Assembly: GCA_964569385.1 (NCBI GenBank)
Contig: CAZMUM010000042.1
Span: forward strand, 1 to 36,973
DNA from: JAADHX01 sp964569385
Lineage (GTDB): Bacteria; Actinomycetota; Acidimicrobiia; Acidimicrobiales; Poriferisodalaceae
Reading direction: 5' to 3'
Length of the DNA: 36,973 nt
The notes under the pieces are model-generated. The model did no database searches, had not been told where the DNA came from, and was given only the letters and a program-made list of their open reading frames with translations. Numbering within the stretch: position 1 is the stretch's first letter; every line of letters begins with the position of its first letter. This document shows positions 16,928 to 25,781 of the stretch, one piece after another. Both the position numbers and the translations under genes were made by a program.

Positions 16928-17168
16928 GGTGCCTCAGGTCAGCGTGAACATCGCAGCCGTCCTCGTCGAGCTTCGTGGTGGAAATGAACGGTTTGAGTGT
17001 TGGCGCGAGCCGCCCGGCGACGTCGTCCCAGATCTCTTGTTGATCCTTGAGCTCGGTGACATCGGGTCCAAACCTCATCACGTCGACGATGCGCATACCG
17101 CCGTCGGTCTCGACCAGGATCGAAGGACCCTCGGCACCGTGTCGGTCTAACAGCCAGTACTTACCCAT
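16815..17168 (-). CDS. Small unrecognised protein, first gene of the SGNH unit
   Basis: A 117-residue frame from ATG 17168, backed by GAGGA about nine bases upstream. The first 85 residues look like a real soluble protein (MGKYWLLDRHGAEGPSILV; VMRFGPDVTELKDQQEIWDD). The last 30 are Gly/Arg/Ser-rich and overlap the next gene out of frame, so the true end may be shifted by a frameshift. The longer frame to 17327 adds residues with no coding character. Its start faces the ABC transporter operon, with about 260 bases between them. Confidence 0.55.
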   Translation of the reverse strand: MGKYWLLDRHGAEGPSILVETDGGMRIVDVMRFGPDVTELKDQQEIWDDVAGRLAPTLKPFISTTKLDEDGCDVHADLRHLGSGQTTAAGRGRGSRSVAGEGRASGGAKRTGGRGRG

Positions 17169-17430
17169 CTCGGTGTGTCCTCGCCTCGTCGATTTAACCC
17201 AATAGTAGGCAGCGATCACCGCGAACGGCGGCCTTGGCCAACTCTTCGGAACACATGCCCTCGACGTCAGGCGGTGCGGATCGGAGCAAAGACGGCGCCG
17301 CTCAGCCTTGCTCGTTGCTGCCGTCATGATGCTATGTTCATCGGTCCGGTGGATGACGCCCCAAAAAATGCGGCGAATAGACCTGCGAACTAGAGTTCGT
17401 CAGCGATACTTCTTCCGACCAGGGGGTGCG

Positions 17431-18177
17431 GTGCATACCGACACAGCTACCAAGGCATTGGCATTCGACGGCATCGGGATGGTTTTCCCCGACGGCACCG
17501 AGGCCTTACGCGACGTTTCCGTTAGCGTCGCCAAAGGCGAGTTCGTGACGATTGTCGGTCCGTCGGGCTGTGGAAAATCGACCCTGTTGAAGATCGCGTC
17601 AGGCCTACTCGAAGCGACTTCTGGTTCGGTCGAAGTCGACCGAACCGGTTTGGGATACATCTTTCAAGACGCCACATTGATGCCGTGGCGCACAGTGCGG
17701 CAGAACGTCGAACTTCTGGGCCAACTGCACGACATCCCCAAGGCAGAGTTGACGAAACTCGTAACCGACGCCATCGACTTAGTGGGACTCACAGGCTTTG
17801 AGAATCACTATCCAAAGTCGCTATCGGGGGGCATGCGAATGCGAACCTCGGTGGCCAGGACACTGACGCTCAATCCGCCGGTCTTCCTGTTCGACGAGCC
17901 ATTCGGGGCGGTCGACGAGATAACCCGCGAAAACCTCAACGAAGAAACACAGCTGTTGTTTCAGCGGCAGGGTTTCGCGGGGCTGTTCATCACTCATTCG
18001 ATTAGCGAGGCCGTCTTCATGTCGACCCGCGTGCTCGTCATGTCGGCCAGGCCCGGTCGCATCGTTGCCGAATACCAGGTCCCGTTTGATTTCCCACGAA
18101 CGCCCGATCTACGTTTCGAGCCCGAATTCGCCAAGTTGAGTGGCGAAATATCTTCATCGCTGAGAGGGGCGCACTGA
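17431..18177 (+). CDS. ABC transporter ATPase (SsuB/TauB type)
   Basis: The ATP-hydrolysing subunit of an importer for nitrate/sulfonate/taurine-like or pyrimidine-precursor-like substrates, 248 residues. Walker A is GPSGCGKST, the Q-loop YIFQDATLMPW, the signature LSGGMRMR, Walker B VFLFDEP and the H-loop ITHS. GTG 17431 is chosen because AGGGGG lies four bases upstream and the usual N-terminal strand follows. The frame is open back to 17308 but that part is not conserved-looking. The stop overlaps the permease start (TGATG). Confidence 0.9.
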   Translation: MHTDTATKALAFDGIGMVFPDGTEALRDVSVSVAKGEFVTIVGPSGCGKSTLLKIASGLLEATSGSVEVDRTGLGYIFQDATLMPWRTVRQNVELLGQLHDIPKAELTKLVTDAIDLVGLTGFENHYPKSLSGGMRMRTSVARTLTLNPPVFLFDEPFGAVDEITRENLNEETQLLFQRQGFAGLFITHSISEAVFMSTRVLVMSARPGRIVAEYQVPFDFPRTPDLRFEPEFAKLSGEISSSLRGAH

Positions 18178-19064
18178 TGGCTCTCACAGACCAGCACCCT
18201 GGGCCGGCTCGATCCGAAGACGCTCCGGCCGATACTGGGCTCGCCCATGTCACAACAACGGCTCCGAAGAGGTCTCAAGCCCGTCGTACAGCCGAAACGC
18301 TCGTACCGCCACTGATATTGGGGGCACTGATCCTCGGCGGATGGTATTTCATCTCCTACGGCCTGCTCGATGAGCGGAAACGTTTTCTTCTCGAACCGCC
18401 GCATGCAGTATTGCTGGTCGGCTTTCTCGAGTGGGATAACTTTTCCGACATCCTGGGGGCACTCTGGTCGAGTACCAAAGTGGCGCTGATCGGGCTCTCG
18501 ATCTCGATCGTTTTGGGAACCACCCTTGCCACCATCATGAGCCAGACCAAGCTGTTGGAGCGAGCAATTTTCCCATACATGGTCACGCTGCAAGCTTTGC
18601 CGATCCTTGCACTAGTTCCAATGATCTCGTTCTGGTTCGGCACCGGCACGAACTCACGAGTAATCGTCTGCATAATTATCTCGCTGTTCCCAATCATCGT
18701 GAACACCCTCTTCGGTCTTCAGTCGGCCGACCGAGGCCTTCACGACCTGATGACGCTCCACCACGCAAACAGATTCACGAGACTGCGAAGGCTCATGTTC
18801 CCGGCCGCTCTACCTGCCATGTTCGCTGGTCTGCGGATCTCGGCTGGGTTAGCCGTCATCGGAGCGATCGTCGGCGACTTTTTCTTCGGCAAGGGCGAGG
18901 CAGGAATCGGCCAGCGCATTTTGCGATTCTCCGCCGACCTCAGAGGCGAGGAATTGATGGCCGCGGTCATCATGTCCTCAGTCTTGGGCGTCTCGGTGTT
19001 CGTGCTGTTCGGTTGGATCCAGACGCTCGCTACCGGAAAATGGCACGACCCTACCGGTGCCTGA
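18177..19064 (+). CDS. ABC transporter permease (SsuC/TauC type)
   Basis: A 295-residue inner-membrane subunit with about six spans after a roughly 40-residue cytoplasmic start. The loop that contacts the ATPase follows LHDLMTLHHANRFTRL and contains the conserved P of LPAMFAGLRISAG, matching the BPD_transp_1 family. GAGAGGGG lies seven bases before ATG 18177, which overlaps the ATPase stop. The permease completes the import complex with the ATPase before it and the lipoprotein after it. Confidence 0.9.
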   Translation: MALTDQHPGPARSEDAPADTGLAHVTTTAPKRSQARRTAETLVPPLILGALILGGWYFISYGLLDERKRFLLEPPHAVLLVGFLEWDNFSDILGALWSSTKVALIGLSISIVLGTTLATIMSQTKLLERAIFPYMVTLQALPILALVPMISFWFGTGTNSRVIVCIIISLFPIIVNTLFGLQSADRGLHDLMTLHHANRFTRLRRLMFPAALPAMFAGLRISAGLAVIGAIVGDFFFGKGEAGIGQRILRFSADLRGEELMAAVIMSSVLGVSVFVLFGWIQTLATGKWHDPTGA

Positions 19065-19145
19065 TCAGCCGCAATGGCCAACCAGAATCTGCCAAGTCTC
19101 ACTCAATACCCACACAACAAACAATCACGATCTCCTGGAGGGGAA

Positions 19146-21449
19146 ATGAAAACCAAACGATTCACTAGGTGGCTAGCACTGCTGCTTATCTTCGCCCTGA
19201 TCGCCGCGGCCTGCGGCGACAGCGACGACGACACGTCCGGTAGCACCACAACGACGACGGCAGAAGCCGACGATTCCGACGCTGGAAGCGGCGACGGCAC
19301 AACCGGTGGTGATGATGATGATGCGGCTGATAGTGGGGAGGAGATGGCTGTTTCTTTGGAGGGGGTTTGTCCGAATCCGTTGGTGATTCAGTCTGACTGG
19401 TTCCCAGAGTCTGAGCATGGCGCAATCTATGAGTTGATTGGCGACGATTATGTGATCGATGCCGACAACAAGGTTGTGGGCGGTTCAATGGTGTTGGGTG
19501 GCGAGGATCTCGGCATAGACGTCGAGATTCGCGCCGGCGGCCCCGCTGTTGGCTCCCAACCGGTTGTCACCTTGATGACCACCGACGACGACATCACGTT
19601 GGGTTACGGCTCAACCGACAGCCAGATCCTAAGGTTCGATACCGCACCACTGCTTTCAGTGCTGGCGCCACTCGAACAGAACCCGCAGATAGTCATGTGG
19701 GACCCCGAGACATACCCAGACGTAGAATCGATCGCTGATCTCGGCGAGCTCGGCGTAACCATCCAGGTGTTCAGCGCCGGGACATGGTCAGAGGTCTTGG
19801 CTGGTCTCGGAGTAATCAGCTCCGACCAGATCGACCCGTCCTATGACGGTTCACCGGCCCGGTTCATCGCCGAAGGCGACATAGCCCAGCAGGGCTTCGC
19901 GTCGGCCGAACCATTCAGCTACGAATTCAAAATCGAGGAGTACATGCGTCCAGTCGGATTCCAGTTGCTCTCCGATGCCGGTTTCGAGCCATACACCCAG
20001 ACCATCGCGATCCTCCCGGAACGTCTCGATGAGCTGCGACCATGCCTCACCGAACTGGTCCCAATAATCCAGCAGGCCACCGTCAACTACTACGCCTCGC
20101 CCGACCGAGCCAACGGCATCATCGTCGACGCAGTCGTCCAGTACGAAACCTTCTGGAACTACGAAGCCGACCTAGCCGAATTCTCAGTCCAAGCCCAACT
20201 AGACCTCGGTCTCGTTGGCAACGGTGGCGACGGCATTGTCGGCAACATGGACCTTGACCGCGTCGAACGCGTCATCGAATCCATCCGCATCGCCGGACTC
20301 GAAGTACCAGAAAACCTCACAGCAGCAGACCTAGTCACCAACGAATTCATCGACGAAACCATCGGTATGCCAGCGATGGTCGACAGCGGTGATGATGATG
20401 CGGCTGGTGATGATGAGGTTATGGCTGTTGATCTGGCGGCGGTTTGTCCGAATCCGTTGGTGATTCAGTCTGACTGGTTCCCAGAGTCTGAGCATGGCGC
20501 AATCTATGAGTTGATTGGCGACGATTATGTGATCGATGCCGACAACAAGGTTGTGGGCGGTTCAATGGTGTTGGGTGGCGAGGATCTCGGCATAGACGTC
20601 GAGATTCGCGCCGGCGGCCCCGCTGTTGGCTCCCAACCGGTTGTCACCTTGATGACCACCGACGACGACATCACGTTGGGTTACGGCTCAACCGACAGCC
20701 AGATCCTAAGGTTCGATACCGCACCACTGCTTTCAGTGCTGGCGCCACTCGAACAGAACCCGCAGATAGTCATGTGGGACCCCGAGACATACCCAGACGT
20801 AGAATCGATCGCTGATCTCGGCGAGCTCGGCGTAACCATCCAGGTGTTCAGCGCCGGGACATGGTCAGAGGTCTTGGCTGGTCTCGGAGTAATCAGCTCC
20901 GACCAGATCGACCCGTCCTATGACGGTTCACCGGCCCGGTTCATCGCCGAAGGCGACATAGCCCAGCAGGGCTTCGCGTCGGCCGAACCATTCAGCTACG
21001 AATTCAAAATCGAGGAGTACATGCGTCCAGTCGGATTCCAGTTGCTCTCCGATGCCGGTTTCGAGCCATACACCCAGACCATCGCGATCCTCCCGGAACG
21101 TCTCGATGAGCTGCGACCATGCCTCACCGAACTGGTCCCAATAATCCAGCAGGCCACCGTCAACTACTACGCCTCGCCCGACCGAGCCAACGGCATCATC
21201 GTCGACGCAGTCGTCCAGTACGAAACCTTCTGGAACTACGAAGCCGACCTAGCCGAATTCTCAGTCCAAGCCCAACTAGACCTCGGTCTCGTTGGCAACG
21301 GTGGCGACGGCATTGTCGGCAACATGGACCTTGACCGCGTCGAACGCGTCATCGAATCCATCCGCATCGCCGGACTCGAAGTACCAGAAAACCTCACAGC
21401 AGCAGACCTAGTCACCAACGAATTCATCGACGAAACCATCGGCTTCTAA
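19146..21449 (+). CDS. Substrate-binding lipoprotein with two identical binding domains
   Basis: The solute receptor of the importer, 767 residues. GGAGGGG stands just before ATG 19146. The signal peptide (MKTKRFTRWLALLLIFALIA) ends in lipobox AAAC, so the protein is lipid-anchored. An Asp/Ser/Gly-rich tether follows, then two copies of a roughly 335-residue NMT1/THI5-SsuA-like domain (each beginning CPNPLVIQSDWFPESEHG and ending NEFIDETIG), joined by a second short acidic linker. A normal receptor has one domain. The copies look identical at DNA level (19364-20365 and 20441-21442). The early part of each copy uses T-ending codons, unlike the C-rich remainder. Both copies are in frame, so a double receptor is translated if the assembly is right. 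Confidence 0.88.
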   Translation: MKTKRFTRWLALLLIFALIAAACGDSDDDTSGSTTTTTAEADDSDAGSGDGTTGGDDDDAADSGEEMAVSLEGVCPNPLVIQSDWFPESEHGAIYELIGDDYVIDADNKVVGGSMVLGGEDLGIDVEIRAGGPAVGSQPVVTLMTTDDDITLGYGSTDSQILRFDTAPLLSVLAPLEQNPQIVMWDPETYPDVESIADLGELGVTIQVFSAGTWSEVLAGLGVISSDQIDPSYDGSPARFIAEGDIAQQGFASAEPFSYEFKIEEYMRPVGFQLLSDAGFEPYTQTIAILPERLDELRPCLTELVPIIQQATVNYYASPDRANGIIVDAVVQYETFWNYEADLAEFSVQAQLDLGLVGNGGDGIVGNMDLDRVERVIESIRIAGLEVPENLTAADLVTNEFIDETIGMPAMVDSGDDDAAGDDEVMAVDLAAVCPNPLVIQSDWFPESEHGAIYELIGDDYVIDADNKVVGGSMVLGGEDLGIDVEIRAGGPAVGSQPVVTLMTTDDDITLGYGSTDSQILRFDTAPLLSVLAPLEQNPQIVMWDPETYPDVESIADLGELGVTIQVFSAGTWSEVLAGLGVISSDQIDPSYDGSPARFIAEGDIAQQGFASAEPFSYEFKIEEYMRPVGFQLLSDAGFEPYTQTIAILPERLDELRPCLTELVPIIQQATVNYYASPDRANGIIVDAVVQYETFWNYEADLAEFSVQAQLDLGLVGNGGDGIVGNMDLDRVERVIESIRIAGLEVPENLTAADLVTNEFIDETIGF
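19364..20365 (+). repeat. 1002-bp tandem duplication, copy 1
   Basis: By eye identical to 20441-21442 over 1002 bases, at an offset of 1077 bases (359 codons). The linker before each copy is also related but diverged, so the duplicated unit originally included it. Confidence 0.93.
20441..21442 (+). repeat. 1002-bp tandem duplication, copy 2
   Basis: The second copy; it ends seven bases before the lipoprotein gene stop. A 75-base segment (20366-20440) encoding an Asp/Ala-rich linker separates it from copy 1. Confidence 0.93.
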
Positions 21450-21477
21450 CCGATCTGGTCAGCTCTAGAAATGCAGG

Positions 21478-21506
21478 GAAGGCCGGCACTCCAAGTGCCG
21501 GCCTTC
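21478..21506 (+). terminator. Strong hairpin terminator after the ABC operon
   Basis: A 13-bp perfect stem (GAAGGCCGGCACT with its complement at 21494-21506) around a three-base loop CCA, 28 bases after the lipoprotein stop and followed by TTCG. It should separate the transporter from the Rieske gene. Confidence 0.85.
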
Positions 21507-21562
21507 TTCGCGCTCAACACATGTGTGAGAACATTAAGCACAACTACGGCAAGGACTTCATC

Positions 21563-22774
21563 ATGAGCGACGGACGCGCTTACGGCACAACCGACGGAAC
21601 CTGGGACACCGACCTGATCGAGGTTGAGGCCGGGACGCCCACTGGGGAGCTACTGCGGCGATACTGGCATCCGATCGCCCGCTCCGTTGAGGCCACATCG
21701 CGGCCACGAGACGTGCGAATACTCGGCGAGGACTTGCTGCTCTTCCGGGACACGTCCGGAACGCCCGGACTACTGGAACCACGTTGCTGTCACCGCGGCA
21801 CCACCCTCTATTTCGGGCGGGTCGAGACTGACGGTATTCGTTGCCCCTACCACGGCTGGCTGTTCGCCGCTGACGGGGTCTGCCTGGACCAGCCATGTGA
21901 GCCCGATCACGGTCGTAACCGAGAGTCGTACCGACAGCCCTGGTATCCAGTGGTGGACTACCACGGTCTAATCTTCGCCTACTTGGGCCCACCCGATCGC
22001 CAGCCGGCATTCCCCAAGTACGACATTTTCGACGACATGACCGAATCTGAAGAGGTTGTGATCATCGATCACTTTGCGTTCGGCGGCCCTACTGAGGCGC
22101 CATGTAACTGGTTCCAGACCCATGAGAACGTGATGGATCCATACCACGTATTTATTCTGCATAGCACCTTCAGCGGCCCACAGTTCGATCCCAGGCTTGA
22201 GATTTGGCCCACCATCAACTGGCAGCGTCACGACTGGGGCATCACATCAACCCAGGACCGCGTGCTCGACGACGGCACAACCCTCCATCGCATCACCGAG
22301 GTCCGTCTACCCAACATTCGAGTCGTCGCTACCCCAACTCTGTCGGTATTGGGAAGGACGAACAACGTCTCATGGGCGGTACCCATTGATCGCACGACTA
22401 CCAAGGTCTACGCCATGTTGCGCAAACCCAAGGACGGTCCTGCTCAGGGTTTACCGGTCTATGCAGGTAACAAGAGCTGGTTCGAACTCACCGAGGCTGA
22501 ACATCAGCTGTACCCCGGCGACTACGAAACCCAAGTTGGTCAAGGGCCGGTAACCCTTCACTCCACAGAACGATTGTCGTCGACCGATCGCGGCGTATCG
22601 ATGGTGCGCCGACAATTCAAAGAACAGGTGCAAGTGGTCGCCGACGGCGGCGACCCGATCGGTGTCTCGTTCGAAGAGGATGAGGCCAAGGTCTCGCTGA
22701 TCGCTGGCAACTACATGGTTGGTGCCGACACCGACCTAGACCATGTACCCATCAGCGAAACCCTCAGTGACTGA
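21563..22774 (+). CDS. Rieske non-heme iron oxygenase, large subunit
   Basis: An aromatic-ring-hydroxylating or O-demethylating type oxygenase, 403 residues from ATG 21563. The Rieske cluster ligands are CCHRG and, about 17 residues on, CPYHGW. The mononuclear iron site is in ENVMDPYHVFILH, with two His and a nearby acidic residue. The length and early Rieske motif fit single-component-type alpha subunits such as vanillate demethylase or phthalate-type oxygenases. No reductase gene is adjacent, so electrons must come from elsewhere. Its place behind an importer suggests the imported compound could be its substrate, which is inference only. Confidence 0.92.
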   Translation: MSDGRAYGTTDGTWDTDLIEVEAGTPTGELLRRYWHPIARSVEATSRPRDVRILGEDLLLFRDTSGTPGLLEPRCCHRGTTLYFGRVETDGIRCPYHGWLFAADGVCLDQPCEPDHGRNRESYRQPWYPVVDYHGLIFAYLGPPDRQPAFPKYDIFDDMTESEEVVIIDHFAFGGPTEAPCNWFQTHENVMDPYHVFILHSTFSGPQFDPRLEIWPTINWQRHDWGITSTQDRVLDDGTTLHRITEVRLPNIRVVATPTLSVLGRTNNVSWAVPIDRTTTKVYAMLRKPKDGPAQGLPVYAGNKSWFELTEAEHQLYPGDYETQVGQGPVTLHSTERLSSTDRGVSMVRRQFKEQVQVVADGGDPIGVSFEEDEAKVSLIAGNYMVGADTDLDHVPISETLSD

Positions 22775-22781
22775 GAGGTCG

Positions 22782-23579
22782 ATGATCGAAACGACAATCC
22801 GCGTCGCTACCTGGAACATATGGTGGCGATTTGGACCGTGGGAACAACGCCAGCCGGCGATCATCGAGACCCTGAGAGACATCGATGCAGATGTCATAAC
22901 CCTTCAAGAGGTCTGGCAGGAAGGCGAACGGAACCAGGCCGAGCTTTTGGCCATCGAACTCGGCCTGAACGCCACCTATCGAGCCGAGCACTCCATCGAC
23001 GGGGTCTCGTTCGGGAACGCAGTTTTGTCGAGGTGGCCAATCGTGGCCACGGAAGCGTTCAGGTACGAGGCAGATGGCTGGGAAGATGAGAATCGTGTCG
23101 CCGTTTGCGCACATATCGATGGCCCGAGGGGACAGCTGGACGTCTACTCAACTCATCTCAACTGGCGCCTAGATCACAGCGGCCCTCGCCAGCACATGGT
23201 GCAGCAGTTGCGCACGTTTATCAGCCAGACGCGATCTAGCGCCTTTCCGCCAATCGTCGGCGGCGACTTTAACGCCACACCCACGAGCGATGAAATCCGC
23301 GCCATGACCGCCTCGAAGCCACCTGGCCAAGACGAACTCATGCTCAACGACGCATGGCAACTCGCAGACCAAGGGCATCCCGGAATGACCTGGACCAAAG
23401 ACAATCCGTACGTCGATGACGAACTCGAGCCGCCCCGCCGAATCGACTACCTCTTTGTGGGCAAACCGAACACCGACAACGCGGGAGAAGTTTTGGGCTG
23501 TCGTCTAAACGGAACGCGACCGATCGACGGTGTCTGGCCGAGCGATCATTTCGCCGTCGTCGCCGATGTCCGATACTGA
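22782..23579 (+). CDS. Endonuclease/exonuclease/phosphatase-family protein
   Basis: A 265-residue EEP-fold phosphoesterase. Motifs in order: VATWNIWW, ITLQEVW (metal-binding Glu), YSTHLNW, GGDFNATP, RIDYLFV and WPSDHFAVV (catalytic His). All key residues are present. There is no signal peptide, so it is cytoplasmic. The substrate may be nucleic acid, a phosphoinositide-like ester or another phosphodiester. ATG 22782 has GAGAGG a few bases upstream, and the gap after the Rieske gene is seven bases, so the two are co-transcribed. Confidence 0.9.
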   Translation: MIETTIRVATWNIWWRFGPWEQRQPAIIETLRDIDADVITLQEVWQEGERNQAELLAIELGLNATYRAEHSIDGVSFGNAVLSRWPIVATEAFRYEADGWEDENRVAVCAHIDGPRGQLDVYSTHLNWRLDHSGPRQHMVQQLRTFISQTRSSAFPPIVGGDFNATPTSDEIRAMTASKPPGQDELMLNDAWQLADQGHPGMTWTKDNPYVDDELEPPRRIDYLFVGKPNTDNAGEVLGCRLNGTRPIDGVWPSDHFAVVADVRY

Positions 23580-23631
23580 CCTGCCGATACCGGCTTAGAC
23601 TCCGACACCCAGCAACGGTGAGGGTACGGAC

Positions 23632-25609
23632 ATGAAACAAACAAGACGACATAACGCCGCTTGAAACCATCAACTTGGACGATGCGTCTGTGGTGCTGTC
23701 GACCGATTGGTTCAGCGTCATTCGTTACACACCTGGCGCGGTCCTCGACGGACCCATCCTCGACATAAGCGACGACGGCTCCCTGTTCTTGTTCGGCGGC
23801 GGAGCCTCCACCCCACTTGTGCTCAACGTCGATACCAGAGAAGTAGTGCGTCTAGCCCAAGGAACGACACCAGCACGAATTAGCGGCAACGGTCAATACG
23901 TTGTGCACGCCCTAGCTGGCGACTGCCTGTTCGACCGAAACGACTGCGACTCAGCTGAGAACGAACGCGCCTTGGTCGACATAACAACCGGCGAGACGAA
24001 AAACCTCGGAGGCATGTTCGGTCGAGTATTAATAAACGAATCCGGAACCGTCGTCATGGGCTTGCTTCATCCAACCCAGGGCCCGGAACTCAACGAAACC
24101 GTCGAATGGTCGAACGGGACCATAACAATGACGCGGACCCTCTACGCCGAACTCGGCGACTCACCCGAAAGGGTAGTCGCCTCCCCTCAATTGCTTGATT
24201 TGGACGGAACCGGGACCAAAGTGCTCTATCGACCTTGGGTCGGCTCGGGCCCGCTTCGCGGCCCGACGTACTCGCTACTGATAGCAGACGGCTCGGTCGG
24301 AGTGATCGGCGATGAGATGTTCAGTCTTGGCAACCGCGGGCTTGCTGATCTGTCCGAAGACGGCGAGCTATTCCTACTCGGCACCGATCATGGATTGATG
24401 ACTGTCGAGCCATCCAATGGCACGATGCAGCATTACAGGGTCGAGTCTCCCGGCCGCGTCGTACTCACCTATGCGCTAGCAGGCGAAAGGCTCCTTGCCG
24501 CGACTGGGCCCGACTTTGAATCCACTGGACCAACAAACTTGATTAGCTTCGATCGTGGCGATGGTCCGTTTGATCAGTCCGCTGAGTTACTGGTGACAAT
24601 TGCTGAATCGTTCCCCTCCGAGTCGCCGGTTGCACCTCGACTGTGGTTTGAGACCAGTGCCGATGGCACCGCGGCGGGTCTTTCGATTCTGGTTGACGAC
24701 CCAAGCCATGCCGATGGTTCGTCGTGGGTGAGTATCATTATCGACCTCGAAAACGTGCCCGGAAACTCCTACATTGGGACCACTGACGACGGATCAATCG
24801 TCGAGAGCAGCACCACGCCGTCGTCCAACCCCCAGGAATCCGGACAGAGCGCAGCCCAATACCTCGCGAGCACTTACGACATCGCCGCCGACTCAGTCGG
24901 CCACCAGCTGCTAATCAACCTAAGTGGCGCCGAGCTGGAGGAGTTTGGCGATCTTTGGCGTAATGCCAGAGACCGCGTTCAGGCGCTGAGCCCGCCGCCG
25001 GCGCTTGCCCCCGTGCACGACCGATGGGCGACAATTCTAGGGACGTTTGCAGATGAGCTCGACGAGTTCGGCAAAGTCGTTGAGTCAACCGACCCAGCCG
25101 AGGCGGAACGAGGCACCGAGCGATACCTCGCTGCTACCGGGAGCCTCAGGGCCGAACTGGCCGAGATCGACCGGGTCCAGCTAGACGCAACGATCGAAAC
25201 CCTGTCAATGATTGACACACCGGACGCCGCGTACCTCTCCAGAGTCCTAGACGTCCAAAGAGGTTCGGACGCACCAATCGAAGCCGCGACAAATGCCCTA
25301 AGCGAGATAGCCACGAACCCCGACGCTGCACTACGCAACATTGTGGATGCCCTCGGATTGTTGAAACTTCAGTTCGAGACGCTCGATCAGTTCGAAGTGC
25401 CGCCCGCCGCCACAGCGCTGCACCAGCGTCGCAGCGAGGCGCTCGGCTCGATGACAGAAGCGCTGGACGAGATCGCCACCAGTCTTCAGTCCGGCTCTGA
25501 ACTGTCGGCCTTCGTGGTGTTGCGTCTGAATGCTCTAGTCGGCGAAACACCGGAGCTAAACGCCGCCTGGTCTCGTTATGTCGCTGCCGTGCTTCGGGAA
25601 CAGGCTTAG
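23632..25609 (+). pseudogene. Beta-propeller-like protein with disrupted N-terminus
   Basis: A long open frame (from TTG 23675, 644 residues) begins inside a beta-propeller: DISDDGSLFLFGGG, ARISGNGQYVVHAL, LADLSEDGELFLLG and similar TolB/WD-like blades up to about residue 370. A helical region of some 240 residues follows. It has no export signal or proper start. An ATG at 23632 with GGTGAGGG just upstream encodes MKQTRRHNAA and then hits TGA. That looks like the charged start of a signal peptide whose hydrophobic core was lost by a deletion or frameshift. Either the gene is newly broken, an assembly indel is present, or TTG 23675 is used and the protein stays inside. The propeller frame itself has no internal stops. 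Confidence 0.65.
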
Positions 25610-25781
25610 AGGCCAACCCAGAGGCCGAGGCCCCACTGTTGCGTGCAGCCCGAGCGGCCCGAATATTTGGTCGTGGTCGCGCTGCCGCCCGCCACTGAAC
25701 CTAGACGGCACCGTAGGCGATCATGGCGTTAGCGACATCGGTGATCTCGCAGCCGACCGAGTGCCGTCGGGCCCCACCAAT
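25610..25781. other. Intergenic gap between converging genes
   Basis: 172 bases between the propeller gene and the sigma-factor gene. On the minus strand a short frame near 25708-25760 reads GCEITDVANAMIAYGAV and stops; it may be a fragment of an old 3' end. No clear terminator hairpin is seen. Confidence 0.3.

Noticed and set aside
17169..17430. TPP or other riboswitch before the ABC operon
   Set aside because: The receptor is NMT1/THI5-like, so I looked for the TPP core (CUGAGA and partner) and found none; no other known riboswitch core was seen.
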